Source: Anaerotruncus sp. (lineage in GTDB: Bacteria; Bacillota; Clostridia; Oscillospirales; Acutalibacteraceae). From it: 64,000 nucleotides of DNA. The stretch covers positions 1,851,501-1,915,500 of the forward strand of contig CP091724.1 in the NCBI GenBank assembly GCA_022009795.1, written 5' to 3'. A program made the translations under genes and the position numbers. Positions 10,838-22,137 of this stretch are shown here, one piece after another; positions within the stretch are counted from its first letter, which is position 1; each line of letters opens with the position of its first letter. Under the pieces are notes generated by a model. It had not been told where the DNA came from, did not search any database, and was given only the letters and a program-made list of their open reading frames with translations.

Positions 10838-12923
10838 TTATTGCTTTTCAAGCACGAAAATTTCGCTGTCAAGCGGCTTGGTATATTCAATGTCTATGCC
10901 GTGCTCTGCAAGATATGCGCCGCTTTTTGTGAAGCTTCTGTATTCCGATTTTGCCTTGTAAATCGCATTTTCGTCAAGCCCCGTGAATTTTAAATTCACA
11001 TATTTATCGCCGAAAATCGAATTCGCGCCCGCGCAGGCAAAGTAAACCGCCTGCGATTTATCGGCGTTTACATAGCCGTTGAAATAAATTTTGTCTTTTT
11101 CAAAATTCATAATCCTGTAAAGGCTGCCGAATTGCACGGTGTGCCTTATTTTTTTGTAAAGCGCAATCTGCTTTTTGCATTCAAGCAATTCGCTTCGCTT
11201 GAGCAGCGAAAGATTTGCTCCTACAGAAAGCGAGCCTTGCATAGAAACGGCAAATCTGTATTTCATCGGCACGGGGCGCTTGCACTTATTTGTGTCCGTA
11301 ACCCAGGCACGCATGCATTTGCGCGGGTAAATCAGGCTGTAGCCGTCTTGAATTTCAAGGCGGTCAAGTGGGTCTGTGTTGTCGGAAGGCCAAACGGAAT
11401 CAAAGTGCGCCAATGCGCCGAAATCGGTGCGCCCGCCGCCGCTTGCGCATGCCTCAAAATGCACATCGGGATATTCTTCTTTTAATGTGTCAACAATTTC
11501 GAAAACGGCATTTGTGTGCCTGAACCAAAGCTCTTTTTGATTTTGGAGATTGGGCGCGCCCGCTTCGGAAAACGGCCTGTTCATATCCCATTTTATATAG
11601 CTTATGTTGCAGGAGGAAAGCAGCTTTCGCATAAAGCCCAAAATATATTCGCGCACCTCGGGCATGGTTAAATTGAGCACCAGCTGATGGCGCAGTAAAT
11701 TCGGCTTTCTGGTATCGTAAAAATAAGTCCATTCCGGGTGGCTTTTGTAAAGCTTTGAAGCGGGATTTACCATTTCAGGTTCCACCCAAATACCGAAATC
11801 CATGCCGAGCTTATTTACGGCATCGGCAAGCGTTTTAAGCCCGGTGGGAAATTTTATGCGGTTCACTTCCCAATCACCGAGACCGGAACGATCCGAAATT
11901 CGGCTTGAAAACCAGCCGTCGTCCATAACGAAAAGCTCACAGCCGATCTTTGCCGCCGATTTTGCAAGTATAAGCTGCTGAGCCAAATTCACGGTAAAGC
12001 CCGTTGCTTCCCAGCTGTTGTAAAGCACGGGCAAATCCTGCTTTGCAAATTTTTTCGGCAAAATGCAATCAATCGCAAAATCGTTTATCGTGTTGCTCAT
12101 GCCGCGCAAGCCGTTTGCAATTCCGCAGTAAACGGGCGGCAGGGCAAAGCTTTCGCCGGGCTTCAGTGTTTTTGAAAAATCAAAATCGTTAAGCCCCAAA
12201 ACAGCTCTTGTGGTGCCCAAAAAATCACGCGTGGCTTCTATTTTGTAGTTTCCGCTTCCGCCGAAAACGGCAAAATAAACCTCTCCGCAATCCTCTTTCG
12301 GGTTTTCCGCGGCAATCAGGGCGGGCATATGTTCGTGCCCCGTGTTGCCTTTTCTGCTTTCAAAAATTATACTGCCGCTTTCAAGGCGTTGCTTTGTTTC
12401 TCTGAATTCGCCGCCCCAGCTGCCGTTTGTATTTATAATCGTGTAAGGCCTTTGCCCGGGCAGATTTATCTCTGCGCTTGCGGCTTTTTCTAAAATAATA
12501 TCGCTTTCGGAATTGTTTTTCAGCACGCAGGTGCGCTCTATTATGTTGTGCTTTTCGTGGGAGGTGTAAATCAGCTCGGCCTCAAGCGAATAAGCCGAAT
12601 CAAGCATCATGATTTTAAGCGTGTTGCCCTCAATTTTAAAGCCGGAATAATCAAGCTTTGTTTCGCGGCATCCATCCGCAAAAAGTGCATTTCAGTGCAC
12701 ATTCACGATACATTATGCCGCCGAAGGGCGCGTATTCCGTTTTTATAAAATCAAGAGCCGAGTGGTTTGAATTTTGCTCGTTTATTTTAACTGCTTCAAA
12801 ATCCTCGATTTTGCATTTCCTGCCGAAATGCAGGTGCTGCAGCTCGCCGCCTTTGCCTGCGGCAACGGCATATTGCAAATCCTCTGTTTCTATTAAAAAC
12901 ACGCGCTCATTTTGCTTAATCAT
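10838..12923 (-). CDS. Alpha-galactosidase, GH36
   Basis: Cleaves terminal alpha-1,6-galactose from raffinose-family sugars and galactomannan; no signal peptide, so it acts in the cytoplasm on imported oligosaccharides. About 695 residues with an N-terminal beta-supersandwich domain (GGELQHLHFG, INTNGSWGGEF), a (beta/alpha)8 core (VLYNSWEATGF, FVMDDGWFSSR, GIWVEPEMVNP), and a C-terminal domain. The GH36 nucleophile motif YIKWDMNRPFSE and the acid/base motif WPSDNTDPLDR are both present. ATG at 12923 (MIKQNERVFLIE) is taken as the start, with AAAGG 13 bases upstream. One extra T near 12675 splits the reading frame; removing it joins ALKCTFADGCRETKL. Likely single-gene unit. Confidence 0.92.
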
Positions 12924-12986
12924 AAATGATATCATGCCTTTCACAAAAATTTATAGCCAACATAATAATAGCAAATCTTTTAGGAA

Positions 12987-13015
12987 TTGACAAGAATTTA
13001 TTATCTTGTTATACT
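12987..13015 (+). promoter_or_regulatory. Strong sigma-A promoter before zapA
   Basis: Perfect TTGACA (12987-12992), 17-base spacer, and TATACT (13010-13015). It lies 49 bases before the zapA start and is the best consensus promoter in the window. Confidence 0.8.
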
Positions 13016-13063
13016 ATATTGTGTATTATATAAGATATAAATTTATGCAACGGAAGTGCTGAT

Positions 13064-13413
13064 ATGGCTAAAAATAAAGTTCAAATAAAAAAATTTACGG
13101 TGCCACTTATTCTATCTTAACGGATGACGACAGCGAATATGTTGAGGGCCTCGGCGAATTTATTGATGAGGAAATGAGAAATATCGCTGCGGCAAATCCG
13201 AGCCTTTCTTCAATTCAATGCGCCGTGCTTGTTGCGCTCGATCAGGCAGATGCCTGCAAAAAATCCACTGCCGCCGCGGATAATCTCCGTGCGCAGATTA
13301 AGGATTATTTGGAGGACAGTGCCCGTGCCCGCATGGAAGTGGATGTTGCCCGCCGAGAAATCGAAAGGCTAAACCGCGAAATATCCAATCTCCGCGAAAA
13401 GCTTAACGGCTGA
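13064..13413 (+). CDS. zapA: Cell division protein ZapA
   Basis: Small FtsZ-associated protein that bundles FtsZ at the division site. About 116 residues: an N-terminal beta hairpin domain (KVQIKKIYGATYSILTDDD) followed by a long coiled coil ending RREIERLNREISNLREKLNG. Start ATG at 13064 follows GGAAG. The A7 run near 13089-13095 lacks one A, which would otherwise end translation after about 18 residues. The gene is followed after 62 bases by the U32 peptidase, an arrangement I regard as common in Clostridia (from memory). Confidence 0.85.
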
Positions 13414-13475
13414 TTGGGCTTCTTCGTTGCGCCTTTTCGGCAAAAAATCAGTTTAGCGAAAGCGAAATTTATTTT

Positions 13476-15484
13476 ATGAAATTTGAAATTTTGGCTCCTG
13501 CCGGTTCGCAGGAGGCACTTGTTGCCGGCGTAAGATGCGGCGCAAATGCGGTTTACCTCGGCGGTAAATCGTTTAATGCGCGCAGAAATGCCGGCAATTT
13601 TGATGATGCGGCTTTTGGCAGCAGCCGTTAAATACTGCCATGAAAGAAATGTTAAGGTCTATTTAACGCTTAATACTCTGTGCGCGGATGATGAAATGTC
13701 CGCCGCGTATGAGCTGGCGGAAAGCGCGCTTTTGTGCGGCGTGGATGCTTTTATTATTCAGGATATAGGCGTTGCGAAAATGGTGCGTGAATGCTTTCCG
13801 CAGGCAAGGCTGCATGCCTCAACGCAAATGAGTGTTATGAATCCCGCAGGGCTCAGAAAATTAAAAGAAATGGGATTTTGCCGCGCTGTTTTGCCAAGGG
13901 AAATGAGCGAAAAAAAGAAATTCTTGAAATGCGAAAAAAAGCACGGATATGCAGCTTGAAATGTTTGTTCACGGCGCGCTTTGCATGAGCGTTTCGGGGC
14001 AGTGCTATCTTTCTTCAATGATAGGCGCCAGAAGCGGAAACAGGGGACTTTGCGCTCAGCCGTGCCGTTTGCCGTTTTCAGCGGATAAAAGCGGCAGCTG
14101 CGATTTGAGTTTAAAGGATTTAAGCCTTGTGCGCAGGCTTGCGGCAATTGAAAGCGCAGGTGTTTTCAGCCTTAAAATAGAGGGCAGAATGAAGCGCCCG
14201 GAATATGTGGCGGCGGCCGTAAATGCCGTTAAAAGCGCAATAAACGGCAATCTTGATGAAAAAGATGAATTCGATTTGCGAAGCGTTTTCAGCCGCAGCG
14301 GCTTCACAAGCGGCTATTTTGACGGCGAATTGGGCAAATCCATGTTCGGCACCAGGCAAAAGGAGGATGTGGTTTCCGCAGCAGGCGTGTTGAAGCGGCT
14401 TTCGCATCTTTACGATAATGAGAATCCGCTTGTGCCCATTGATTTTAAATTTGAATTTAAGGCGGGAAAGCCCGCCGTGCTCAGTGCGTCCGCGCTCGGA
14501 AAAACGGCAAGGGCAGAGGGCGCCGTGCCGGAAAAAGCGCTCAACAAGCCGCTGAATGCAGAAATGCTGAAAAGCAAGCTTTCAAAGCTCGGAGGCACCC
14601 CGTTTTATGCCGAGAAAATCGAAATTGATTGCGATGAAGGCTTGATTTTGCCGGCTGCGCAAATAAATGAACTTCGCCGCAGAGCCATAGATAAACTTTC
14701 CGAAGCGGATGAAATAAGCGTTTGCGAAAATCCTCTTGTAATGCCGCCTCATGTAAGCAAAAGCGGAGTAAAATATATGACCGCTCGCTTTGCAGACGCT
14801 AAAAGCGTGCCGCAAAACCATCCGTTTAAAAGAGTGTTCATTCCGATTTGGTCGGCGGACGAGGATTTTGTAAATCTTCATGCCGGAGTTGAAATTCCGC
14901 GCGCTCTTTTCGGTATGGAAGAAAAAACACGGCAGCGCCTTTTACACCTTCGCGAAATAGGCGTAAATCAGGCGCTTTGCGGAAATCTCGGCTCATATCG
15001 CCTTGCTTCGGAGCTTGGATTTGAGCCTTTCGGCGATTTCGGTCTTAATGTTTTTAACAGCATTTCCGCAAATCAGATAAATTCGCCGATTCTTTCGTTT
15101 GAGCTTGCGCTTGATAAGGCAAATGCCGTAAATGCTGCGGAAACGGGCATTATCGTTTACGGCAGGCTTCCGCTTATGCTCACAAGAAACTGCCCGGTAA
15201 AAAGCAATATCGGCTGTGTAAAATGCGGCAAAAAGGGCAGGCTTACGGATAGAAAGGGCGTTGAATTTCCTGTGCGCTGTTCGCCGTATCCCTGTGTGGA
15301 GGTGCTTAATTCCGTGCCGCTTTATATGGCAGACAGAATGAAGGAAGTTAAATCCGATTTTGCGCATTTCTATTTTACCGATGAATCGTTGCAGCAGGTC
15401 GAAAAAATTATCGCTCTTTATCAAAGCGGCTCCAAAGCACCGTTTGATTACACAAGAGGGCTTTATTACAGAGGTGTTTTGTGA
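13476..15484 (+). CDS. Peptidase family U32 protein
   Basis: Member of the U32 'collagenase-like' family; relatives in bacteria include RNA-hydroxylation and ubiquinone-synthesis factors as well as putative proteases, so the actual reaction is uncertain. About 665 residues with the N-terminal LAPAGSQEALVAGVRCGANA, the barrel strand motif ARLHASTQMSV, and the Cys-rich family signature near CMSVSGQCYLSSMIGARSGN and GLCAQPCRLP; later Cys residues (NCPVKSNIGCVKCG) match the C-terminal domain of long U32 proteins. Frame breaks occur at the T-run near 13615 and in A-runs near 13912 and 13935. The stop overlaps the maf start (TGATG). Confidence 0.85.
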
Positions 15485-16078
15485 TGCTTGAAAATGAAAT
15501 ATTGCTCGCTTCGAAATCACCGCGCCGCAGAGAGCTTTTAAAGCTTATTTGCGCGGATTTTGAGGTTGATTCCGCAGATGTGGACGAAGCTTTGCCGCAT
15601 AATGTTTCGCCGAGCGACGCCGTGCTTTATCTTTCAAAAATCAAGGCGCAGCCGTTTTGCGGCAGCGAAAAAACCGTTATCGGGGCAGACACCGTTGTGG
15701 CGGTTGATAATGAAATCCTCGGCAAGCCCGAAAATGCGGAGCATGCGTTTGAAATGCTTTCGCTTCTTTCGGGCAGGCAGCACTCCGTGTTCACAGGGGT
15801 AACTCTTCTGCACGGCGGAAAAAGCAAATCCTTTTTCTGCGAAACGAAGGTGAATTTTTATGAGCTTTCAAAGCAGGAAATAAATGATTATATAGCTTGC
15901 GGCGAATGCTTTGATAAAGCGGGTGCTTACGGGATTCAGGGAAAGGGCTCGCTTTTTTTGTGAGCGGAATTTGCGGCGATTATTTTTAATCGTTGTCGGG
16001 CTGCCTGTTTCAAGGCTAGCCCGTGAGTTAAAAATGCTTGTGATATTGCCGAAAAAAAATTGGCAAAAACTTGTGTAA
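15484..16078 (+). CDS. maf: Maf-like nucleotide pyrophosphatase
   Basis: Hydrolyses non-canonical or modified nucleoside triphosphates (dTTP/UTP-type Maf) and is linked to septum control in Bacillus. About 195 residues: LLASKSPRRRELL at the start, the catalytic region TVIGADTVVAVDNEILGKP, SGRQHSVFTGV, and KAGAYGIQGKGS. The C-terminal part (FVSGICGDYF then VGLPVSRLAREL) is only reached by adjusting T-runs near 15955 and 15983; unadjusted translation stops at 15963. Start ATG at 15484 overlaps the U32 stop by one base, indicating coupling in the zapA-U32-maf operon. Confidence 0.9.
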
Positions 16079-16213
16079 TTTGCCAAAAAAAGAAATTATT
16101 AAGTCTTGAAACAAACATCTATAAATGTTATAATATTTTATGTAGGGGCTTTTGCTTGTTTTTTTGTTACAGGCATGTGCGAAATGCTCCAATTTTATTT
16201 AAGGAGTGATGTT

Positions 16214-17101
16214 ATGGCGGCTGATTTGCATTGCCACACAAAGCTGAGCGATGGCTCGGTGGGCATTGAAGATCTCATCGTTATAGCACAAAAAAGCGGG
16301 ATAGACACAATTGCCATAACGGATCACGATTGCATAGCCGGCACCGTAAGAGGCCAGGTTATAGGCAAGCGTTACGGCGTTAATGTTATTTCCGGCGTTG
16401 AAATATCCGCGTTTGATTTTGAGGCGGGGAAAAAGGTGCACATCCTTTCATATCTTGCCGATTCGCCAAACAGGCTTGAGGGCATTTGTAAGCGCACCTC
16501 CGTTGCACGCAAGCGCGCAGGGCAGATTATGATGCTTAAAGTTGCAAGCCGTTTCCCGATCACATCGGATTTTATTATCGGCCACGCTTCCGGCTCAACA
16601 AATCTTTTTAAGCAGCATATTATGCATGCGCTTATGGACGCGGGATATACGGATAGCATTTTCGGCGATTTGTATAAAGCACTTTTTGATGAAAAAAGCG
16701 AAACGAATGTTTTGGCGCCGACGAAGTATCCGAGTGTTGAGGATGCTATTAACGAAATTCACGGAGCAGGCGGAATTGCCGTGCTTGCGCATCCGTCAAA
16801 ATTCAATAATTTTGATGAAATTGATAAATATGTTGAGCTTGGGCTGGATGGCATTGAGGTTTGGCACCCGCTTGCAGATGAGGAAACCGTTGAAAAGCTT
16901 ACTGCGATTTGCAAAAGCAAAAAGCTTTTGATGACGGGCGGCTCCGATTTCCACGGTATTTACGGCGATAAAACCGTAACTCTCGGTGCTTGCTCAACTC
17001 CGCAGGAGCATCTTGATAAGCTGCTTGGCTATAAAGCGAAAAAGAAAAGAGCTCAGCGCAAAGCAGAAAAGGCGGCCGCAGAGGCTGCGGAAAATGAATA
17101 A
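16214..17101 (+). CDS. PHP-domain phosphoesterase
   Basis: Metal-dependent phosphoesterase of the PHP family; the 295-residue single-domain type (YciV/TrpH-like) includes 3',5'-nucleoside bisphosphate and RNA 5'-end nucleases. The metal-ligand motifs appear in order: DLHCHTKLSDGS, TIAITDHDC, VISGVEISA, IAVLAHPSKF and GGSDFHGIYG. No frame break. Start ATG at 16214 follows AAGGAG; the frame extends upstream to 16106 but without an RBS. The tail is Lys/Ala-rich (KKKRAQRKAEKAAAEAA). It ends at a clear terminator. Confidence 0.88.
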   Translation: MAADLHCHTKLSDGSVGIEDLIVIAQKSGIDTIAITDHDCIAGTVRGQVIGKRYGVNVISGVEISAFDFEAGKKVHILSYLADSPNRLEGICKRTSVARKRAGQIMMLKVASRFPITSDFIIGHASGSTNLFKQHIMHALMDAGYTDSIFGDLYKALFDEKSETNVLAPTKYPSVEDAINEIHGAGGIAVLAHPSKFNNFDEIDKYVELGLDGIEVWHPLADEETVEKLTAICKSKKLLMTGGSDFHGIYGDKTVTLGACSTPQEHLDKLLGYKAKKKRAQRKAEKAAAEAAENE

Positions 17102-17111
17102 CACCGCTTTT

Positions 17112-17140
17112 ATCCACGGTTTATCCGTGGATATTTTTTT
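17112..17140 (+). terminator. Rho-independent terminator after the PHP gene
   Basis: ATCCACGG (17112-17119) pairs with CCGTGGAT (17125-17132), loop TTTAT, then ATTTTTTT. Confidence 0.85.
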
Positions 17141-17257
17141 GCCTAAATATGATTGCCGTGCATTTTTTTCGGCCGATTTGCAATGTTTTTGTTGCGGCAA
17201 GAAGCTTTTTATTGTATTATTGCCTTGTTAGATATTTGTTCGGAAAGGTGTGGTCTT

Positions 17258-18577
17258 GTGTATAAAAAGCCCGCAAAAACAGCCCCCATGGGGTGGAACA
17301 GCTGGGATTGCTTCGGCGCTGCGGTCAATGAACGGCAGCTTCTTGAAAATGCCGATTACATGGCAAAGTATTTAAAGCCGTTTGGCTGGGAATATATCAT
17401 TTGCGATATTCAGTGGTATGAGCCGCTGGCAAAAAACAACGATTATAACAATTTTTATCCTCTTAATATTGATGAATACGGCAGATTGCTGCCGGCGGAA
17501 AACCGCTTTCCGAGTGCCGCAGGCGGAAAGGGATTCAAGCCGATAGCGGATTATTGCCATTCCCTCGGCCTGAAATTCGGAATTCATATTATGCGCGGCG
17601 TTCCCCGCAGCGCAGTTCATCAAAATTTGCCTGTAAAGGGCAGTGAACTCAGCTGCCGTGATATTGCCCATCATTTTTCCGTTTGCTCGTGGAACACGGA
17701 TATGTACGGCTGCAGGAATTGCGAGGCTTCGCAGCAGTATTATAATTCGATTTTTTTCAGCTTTATGCATCCTGGGGCGTTGATTTCGTTAAGTGCGATG
17801 ATATTTGCGTAACGGAATTTCGAAAGTGGGATAATCCGTACTCGGCCGATTATGAAATAGAAATGATAAGAAACGCAATAACCAACTGCGGCAGGGAAAT
17901 GGTGCTTTCGCTTTCTCCCGGCCCCGCACAGGTTGAAAATGCCGCACATTTAAAACAAAATGCCGATATGTGGCGAATGACCGGCGATTTTTTTGGGATT
18001 TGTGGCCTAAGCTTCACGATATGTTTGATAAATGCCTTGCATGGCAGGATTATGTCGGCGGCGGCTCTTGGCCGGATTGCGATATGCTGCCGCTCGGCAG
18101 GCTCACCAAAAAAATGCGCCTTATCACGGCCCTCAAAACAGATATACTCAGTTCACCAAGCCCGAGCAGCTCACCATGATGAGCCTTTGGGGCATTTTTC
18201 CGCAGTCCGCTTATGTTCGGCGGCAATATGCCCGAAAATGATGAATGGACTCTTTCGCTGCTCACAAATCGCGAATATCTTAAGATGCATCGCGATTCAA
18301 AAAAGGCACACCAATTTTATCGCAGCGAGAAAAACGGACGCGGCACGGTGATTTGGCTTGCAAACGGCAATGCGTGCAAATACCTTGCAATATTCAACAC
18401 CGCCGATAAACCGTCAAACATCAAATTCGACCTCGGCGATATTCTTATGCCCGGCGCGGCGTATGATCTGCTTGATATTTGGAACGGCGATGTTCAAAAG
18501 AGCGTTAAAAAAACAAATTCAACTCTGCCGTTGATCCCCACGGCGTTAAGCTTTATAAAATCACTTCTGCGCACTGA
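17258..18577 (+). CDS. Alpha-galactosidase-like glycoside hydrolase, GH27
   Basis: Retaining hydrolase of the GH27 family, expected to remove alpha-galactose or alpha-N-acetylgalactosamine. The hallmark PMGWNSWDCFG is near the N-terminus; the core includes YIICDIQWYEP, LGLKFGIHIMRGVPR, WGVDFVKCDDIC (nucleophile Asp region) and WPDCDMLPLGRLTKK. No signal peptide is seen. About 440 residues after repair. GTG at 17258 is chosen, with AAAGG ten bases upstream. Frame breaks lie near 17758 (T-run), 17990 (T-run), 18137, 18200 and 18525; the last restores the ending HGVKLYKITSAH. A strong terminator follows. This is the second alpha-galactosidase in the window, from a different family than the first. 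Confidence 0.85.
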
Positions 18578-18607
18578 TTGTTGATCTTTTTGAATATAAT
18601 AAAAAGC

Positions 18608-18645
18608 GCGGCGGCTCGGTTTAATTCCGAGCCGCCGCTTTTTTT
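18608..18645 (+). terminator. Very strong terminator after the GH27 gene
   Basis: Perfect 12-bp GC-rich stem GCGGCGGCTCGG / CCGAGCCGCCGC with a 7-base loop, then seven Ts. Confidence 0.92.
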
Positions 18646-18755
18646 GTGGGCAAGGCATAAAAACGCAGTTAATCCGAAAGGATTAACGAGTATTTTAACG
18701 CAGCATACACGGAAATCGGTTGCTTTTAAACCATATTGCGTTTTTATGCGCAATG

Positions 18756-19382
18756 TTATTTTTCGCTCTTGTTATTTTTTTCTTCGCCTTCGCCTTTAAT
18801 AAAGGCATATCTCGCTTTGAGCACATCCGTTTTTTTGTTGCGTGATAATTTTTCAAGATAGTCTATCAGGGAATCCGCATCCTTAAATTCCGCAACCAAA
18901 TCCAGCGATTCCTGCTGCATAAAGCTTTCGTTCACGGTGTGGCGCAGCATATTCATCATATCATCGTAATATCCGAAGGGGTTGAAAATCACAATCGCCT
19001 TGCTGTGCCTGCCGAGCTGCTTTAAGGTGTAAACCTCAAAAAATTCTTCGTATGTGCCGATTCCGCCGGGCGCGATGATAAAGGCGTCGGCATGTGTCTC
19101 CATATATGTTTTGCGCTCCGCCATTGTTTTTGGTGATTTTTAAAATCCGTGCAATTATCGGAAAAAAAGGTTAAATTCGCTCATAAATTCGGGGGCAACG
19201 CCCAAAATGTAGCCGCCGTTATCGTGAAAGCCGCGCGCGCTTGCTCCCATAACGCCGCATGCGCCGCCGCCGAAAACAAGTCCGTGCCCTTTTTTTGCAA
19301 GCTTTGCACCCAAATCATAAGCACCGTTTATGTATTTTTTATCTATAAGCTCGCTTGATGCACCGAAAATGCAAACGTTCAT
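18756..19382 (-). CDS. LOG family (TIGR00730-type) nucleotide phosphoribohydrolase-like protein
   Basis: Rossmann-fold protein of the LOG/YgdH group; characterised members cleave nucleoside 5'-monophosphates such as cytokinin ribotides to base plus ribose 5-phosphate. About 208 residues. N-terminal MNVCIFGASSELIDKKY, the loop VFGGGACGVMGASARGF, the segment MAERKTYM and the signature APGGIGTYEEFFE are all present. The protein breaks near 19155-19160 between two frames, with the C-terminal half resuming before MAERKTYM. The tail is charged (GEGEEKNNKSEK). Single gene convergent with the GH27 gene. Confidence 0.85.
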
Positions 19383-19587
19383 AATTCATCAGCCTTTCAA
19401 TCTTGTAATAAACAGAAGCAAATATCTAAAAAAATATAATTTTATATTATATCAAAAATTTATATGCATATTCAACCGAATTATTTGTGCTTTTTATTTG
19501 CGCTTTTTTTGTGCTTCGACGCTTGCATAAAGCAGGCGGTGAGTATATAATATAACCGAATTTATCTTTAATACGGAGATGGTTTTT

Positions 19588-20999
19588 TTGAAAGAATTTA
19601 TGGATAAGGATTTTTCTGCTTGACACGGATTGCGCAAAGAAGCTTTATCACGAATATTGCGAAAATATGCCTGTGTGCGATTATCATTGCCATTTAAGCC
19701 CAAAGGAAATTTATGAAAATAAGCAGCCCGAGGATATTTCTCAGCTTTGGCTTGCGGGCGATCACTATAAATGGCGCGCAATGCGCTCCTGCGGGGTGGA
19801 TGAGGCCTATTGCACGGGCGATAAAAGCGGCAGGGAAAAATTTGAAAAATTTGCCTACACCCTGCAATATGCAATCGGAAATCCGCTTTATCATTGGGCG
19901 CATATCGAGCTTAAAAAATATTTCGGAATCGATACTCCGCTTTCGGCAAAAACCGCAGATGATATTTATGACCGCGCAAACGCCGCCATTGCATCGGGCG
20001 ATTTCAGGCCGCAAACGCTTATTAAAAATTCAAATGTTAAAATAGTTTGCACCACAGATGATCCTGCTGATGATTTAAAAATATCATGCGCTTTTTGGCA
20101 AAAAGAAAAGGATTTTTGATTGCAGGGTGCTTCCTGGCTTCAGGCCGGATAAAGCGCTCGGAATTGAGCTCCCCGGCTTCGCGGAATATATCAAAAAAAG
20201 CTCGGCGAAAGCGCAGGCGTTGAAATTAAAAAGCTATAAGGATGTTATTTCCGCTTTGCTTGCAAGAATAGATTTCTTTAATGCTGCGGGCTGCCGCGTT
20301 TCGGACCACGCTTTCAGCTATATGCCTTTTGTGCAGGACAGTGAAGAGCAAATTGAGGCTTCTTTTGAGCGTGCAATGCGCGGTGAAAAAATATCGCAGC
20401 GTGATACAGATGCATATAAAACCGCCGTTATGCAGGCTCTCGGAGAAAAATACCATTCGCTCGGCTGGGCTATGGAAATTCATATCGGCGCAATGCGAAA
20501 TAACAACAGCAAAATGTTTGCCGCTCTCGGCCCGGACACGGGATTTGATTCTGTGGGAGACGATAAAACCGCTTATATGCTCAGCAGATTTCTGGATTCG
20601 CTTTGCAGCCGCGATAAGCTGCCCAAAACCGTGCTTTTCAATCTGAACAGCAAGGATAATATCGTGCTTGCCACTATGCTCGGCAATTTTCAAAGCAGCG
20701 AGATTGAATCAAAAATTCAGTTCGGACCCGCTTGGTGGTTCCTTGATACTATGGACGGTATGACTCAGCAACTCAAATGCCTTGCAAATCTGGGAATACT
20801 CGGCAAGTTTATCGGCATGGAAACGGATTCGCGCTCGTTCACCTCTTACGGCAGGCACGATTATTTCAGAAGAATTCTTTGCCGCCTTATCGGCAGATGG
20901 GTGGAGGACGGTTGGTATGCAAACGACCTCGAAATCCTTAAGGAAATAGTTTGCGGCATATCTTATGATAACGCGATTAAATATTTTAATTTTGATTAA
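19588..20999 (+). CDS. uxaC: Uronate isomerase (glucuronate/galacturonate isomerase)
   Basis: First step of hexuronate breakdown: D-glucuronate to D-fructuronate or D-galacturonate to D-tagaturonate. About 468 residues of the amidohydrolase superfamily with PVCDYHCHLSPKEIYEN near the start, and later MEIHIGAMRNNNSKMF, FGPAWWFLDTMDGM and FIGMETDSRSFTSYGRHDYF. TTG at 19588 is chosen because GGAG lies nine bases upstream and it gives (M)KEFMDKDFLLDTD after one extra T near 19613 is removed. Frame also shifts around 20080 and 20120. It begins a three-gene hexuronate operon with kdgK 16 bases downstream. Confidence 0.92.
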
Positions 21000-21015
21000 C
21001 GGAGGCTGATTTTTT

Positions 21016-22113
21016 ATGGATCTTAAACTCAGACCTAAAGAAGAATGTATGTTTGATGAAATCTCGCTCGGCGAAATTATGCTTCGCCTTGATCCCGGCG
21101 AGGGCAGAATCAAAACCGCCCGCTCGTTCAGAGCGTGGGAGGGCGGCGGCGAATATAATGTTGCAAGAGGCCTGCGCCGCTGCTTTGGTATGAAAACGGG
21201 CGTTGTAACCGCCTTTGCGGAAAATGAGGTCGGTTATTTGCTTGAGGATTTAATTTTGCAGGGCGGCGTTGACACCTCGCTCATCAAATGGGTTAAATAT
21301 GACGGTATCGGCAGAACAACAAGAAACGGAATAAACTTTACGGAGCGCGGCTTTGGCATTCGAGGCGCTGTGGGCACCTCGGACAGGGGGCACACCGCAA
21401 TCAGCCAGCTCAAGCCCGGCGATATTGATTGGGATTATATTTTCGGCACTCTCGGAGTTCGTTGGCTCCACACGGGCGGCATTTATGCGGCTCTTTCTGA
21501 AAATTCCGCTCAGGTTGTTATTGAAGCAGTTAAGGCCGCAAAGAAGTACGGCACGGTTGTTTCCTATGATTTAAACTATCGCCCGTCTCTTTGGAATGAT
21601 ATCGGCGGTCAGGCAAAGGCACAGGAAGTTAATAAAGAGCTTGCAAAATATGTTGATGTTATGATCGGCAATGAGGAGGATTTCACAGCCTGCCTCGGCT
21701 TTAAGATTGAGGGCAACGATGCCGATCTTAAAGAGCTTAATATGGAAGGCTATGAAAAAATGCTTGGCGAGGTTTGCAAGGCTTATCCCAATTTTAAGGT
21801 TATTGCCACAACGCTGCGCACGGTTATCACGGCCACGGTTAATTCGTGGAAAGCAATCTGCTATGCAGACGGTAAAATCTACCACTCCATTGAATTTCCG
21901 CAGCTTGAAATTCTTGACCGCGTAGGCGGCGGCGACAGCTTCGCTTCGGGTCTTATTTACGGGCTTATGACATATCAGGATGCTCAAAAGGCTGTTAATT
22001 ACGGTGCTGTTCACGGCGCGCTTGCAATGACCACCCCCGGCGACACCTCCATGGCTTCGCTCAAAGAGGTTGAGGCAAAGGTAAACGGCGGCACGGCAAG
22101 AGTGCAAAGGTAA
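21016..22113 (+). CDS. kdgK: 2-dehydro-3-deoxygluconokinase (PfkB family)
   Basis: Phosphorylates 2-keto-3-deoxygluconate (KDG) to KDPG. Intact 365-residue ribokinase-family protein: N-terminal EISLGEIMLRLDP, EGGGEYNVARGL substrate region, YDLNYRPSLW, and the C-terminal PfkB signature DRVGGGDSFASGLIYGL holding the catalytic Asp. Start ATG at 21016 follows CGGAGG; ATG at 21049 is an alternative. It lies between uxaC and eda, which supports KDG over other sugar substrates. Confidence 0.92.
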   Translation: MDLKLRPKEECMFDEISLGEIMLRLDPGEGRIKTARSFRAWEGGGEYNVARGLRRCFGMKTGVVTAFAENEVGYLLEDLILQGGVDTSLIKWVKYDGIGRTTRNGINFTERGFGIRGAVGTSDRGHTAISQLKPGDIDWDYIFGTLGVRWLHTGGIYAALSENSAQVVIEAVKAAKKYGTVVSYDLNYRPSLWNDIGGQAKAQEVNKELAKYVDVMIGNEEDFTACLGFKIEGNDADLKELNMEGYEKMLGEVCKAYPNFKVIATTLRTVITATVNSWKAICYADGKIYHSIEFPQLEILDRVGGGDSFASGLIYGLMTYQDAQKAVNYGAVHGALAMTTPGDTSMASLKEVEAKVNGGTARVQR

Positions 22114-22137
22114 TTCATATAATCGGAGGATAATATA

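Noticed and set aside
16020..16100. Terminator after maf
   Set aside because: An imperfect TTGGCAAA/TTTGCCAA inverted repeat is present but followed by As, not Ts, and overlaps the repaired maf coding end.
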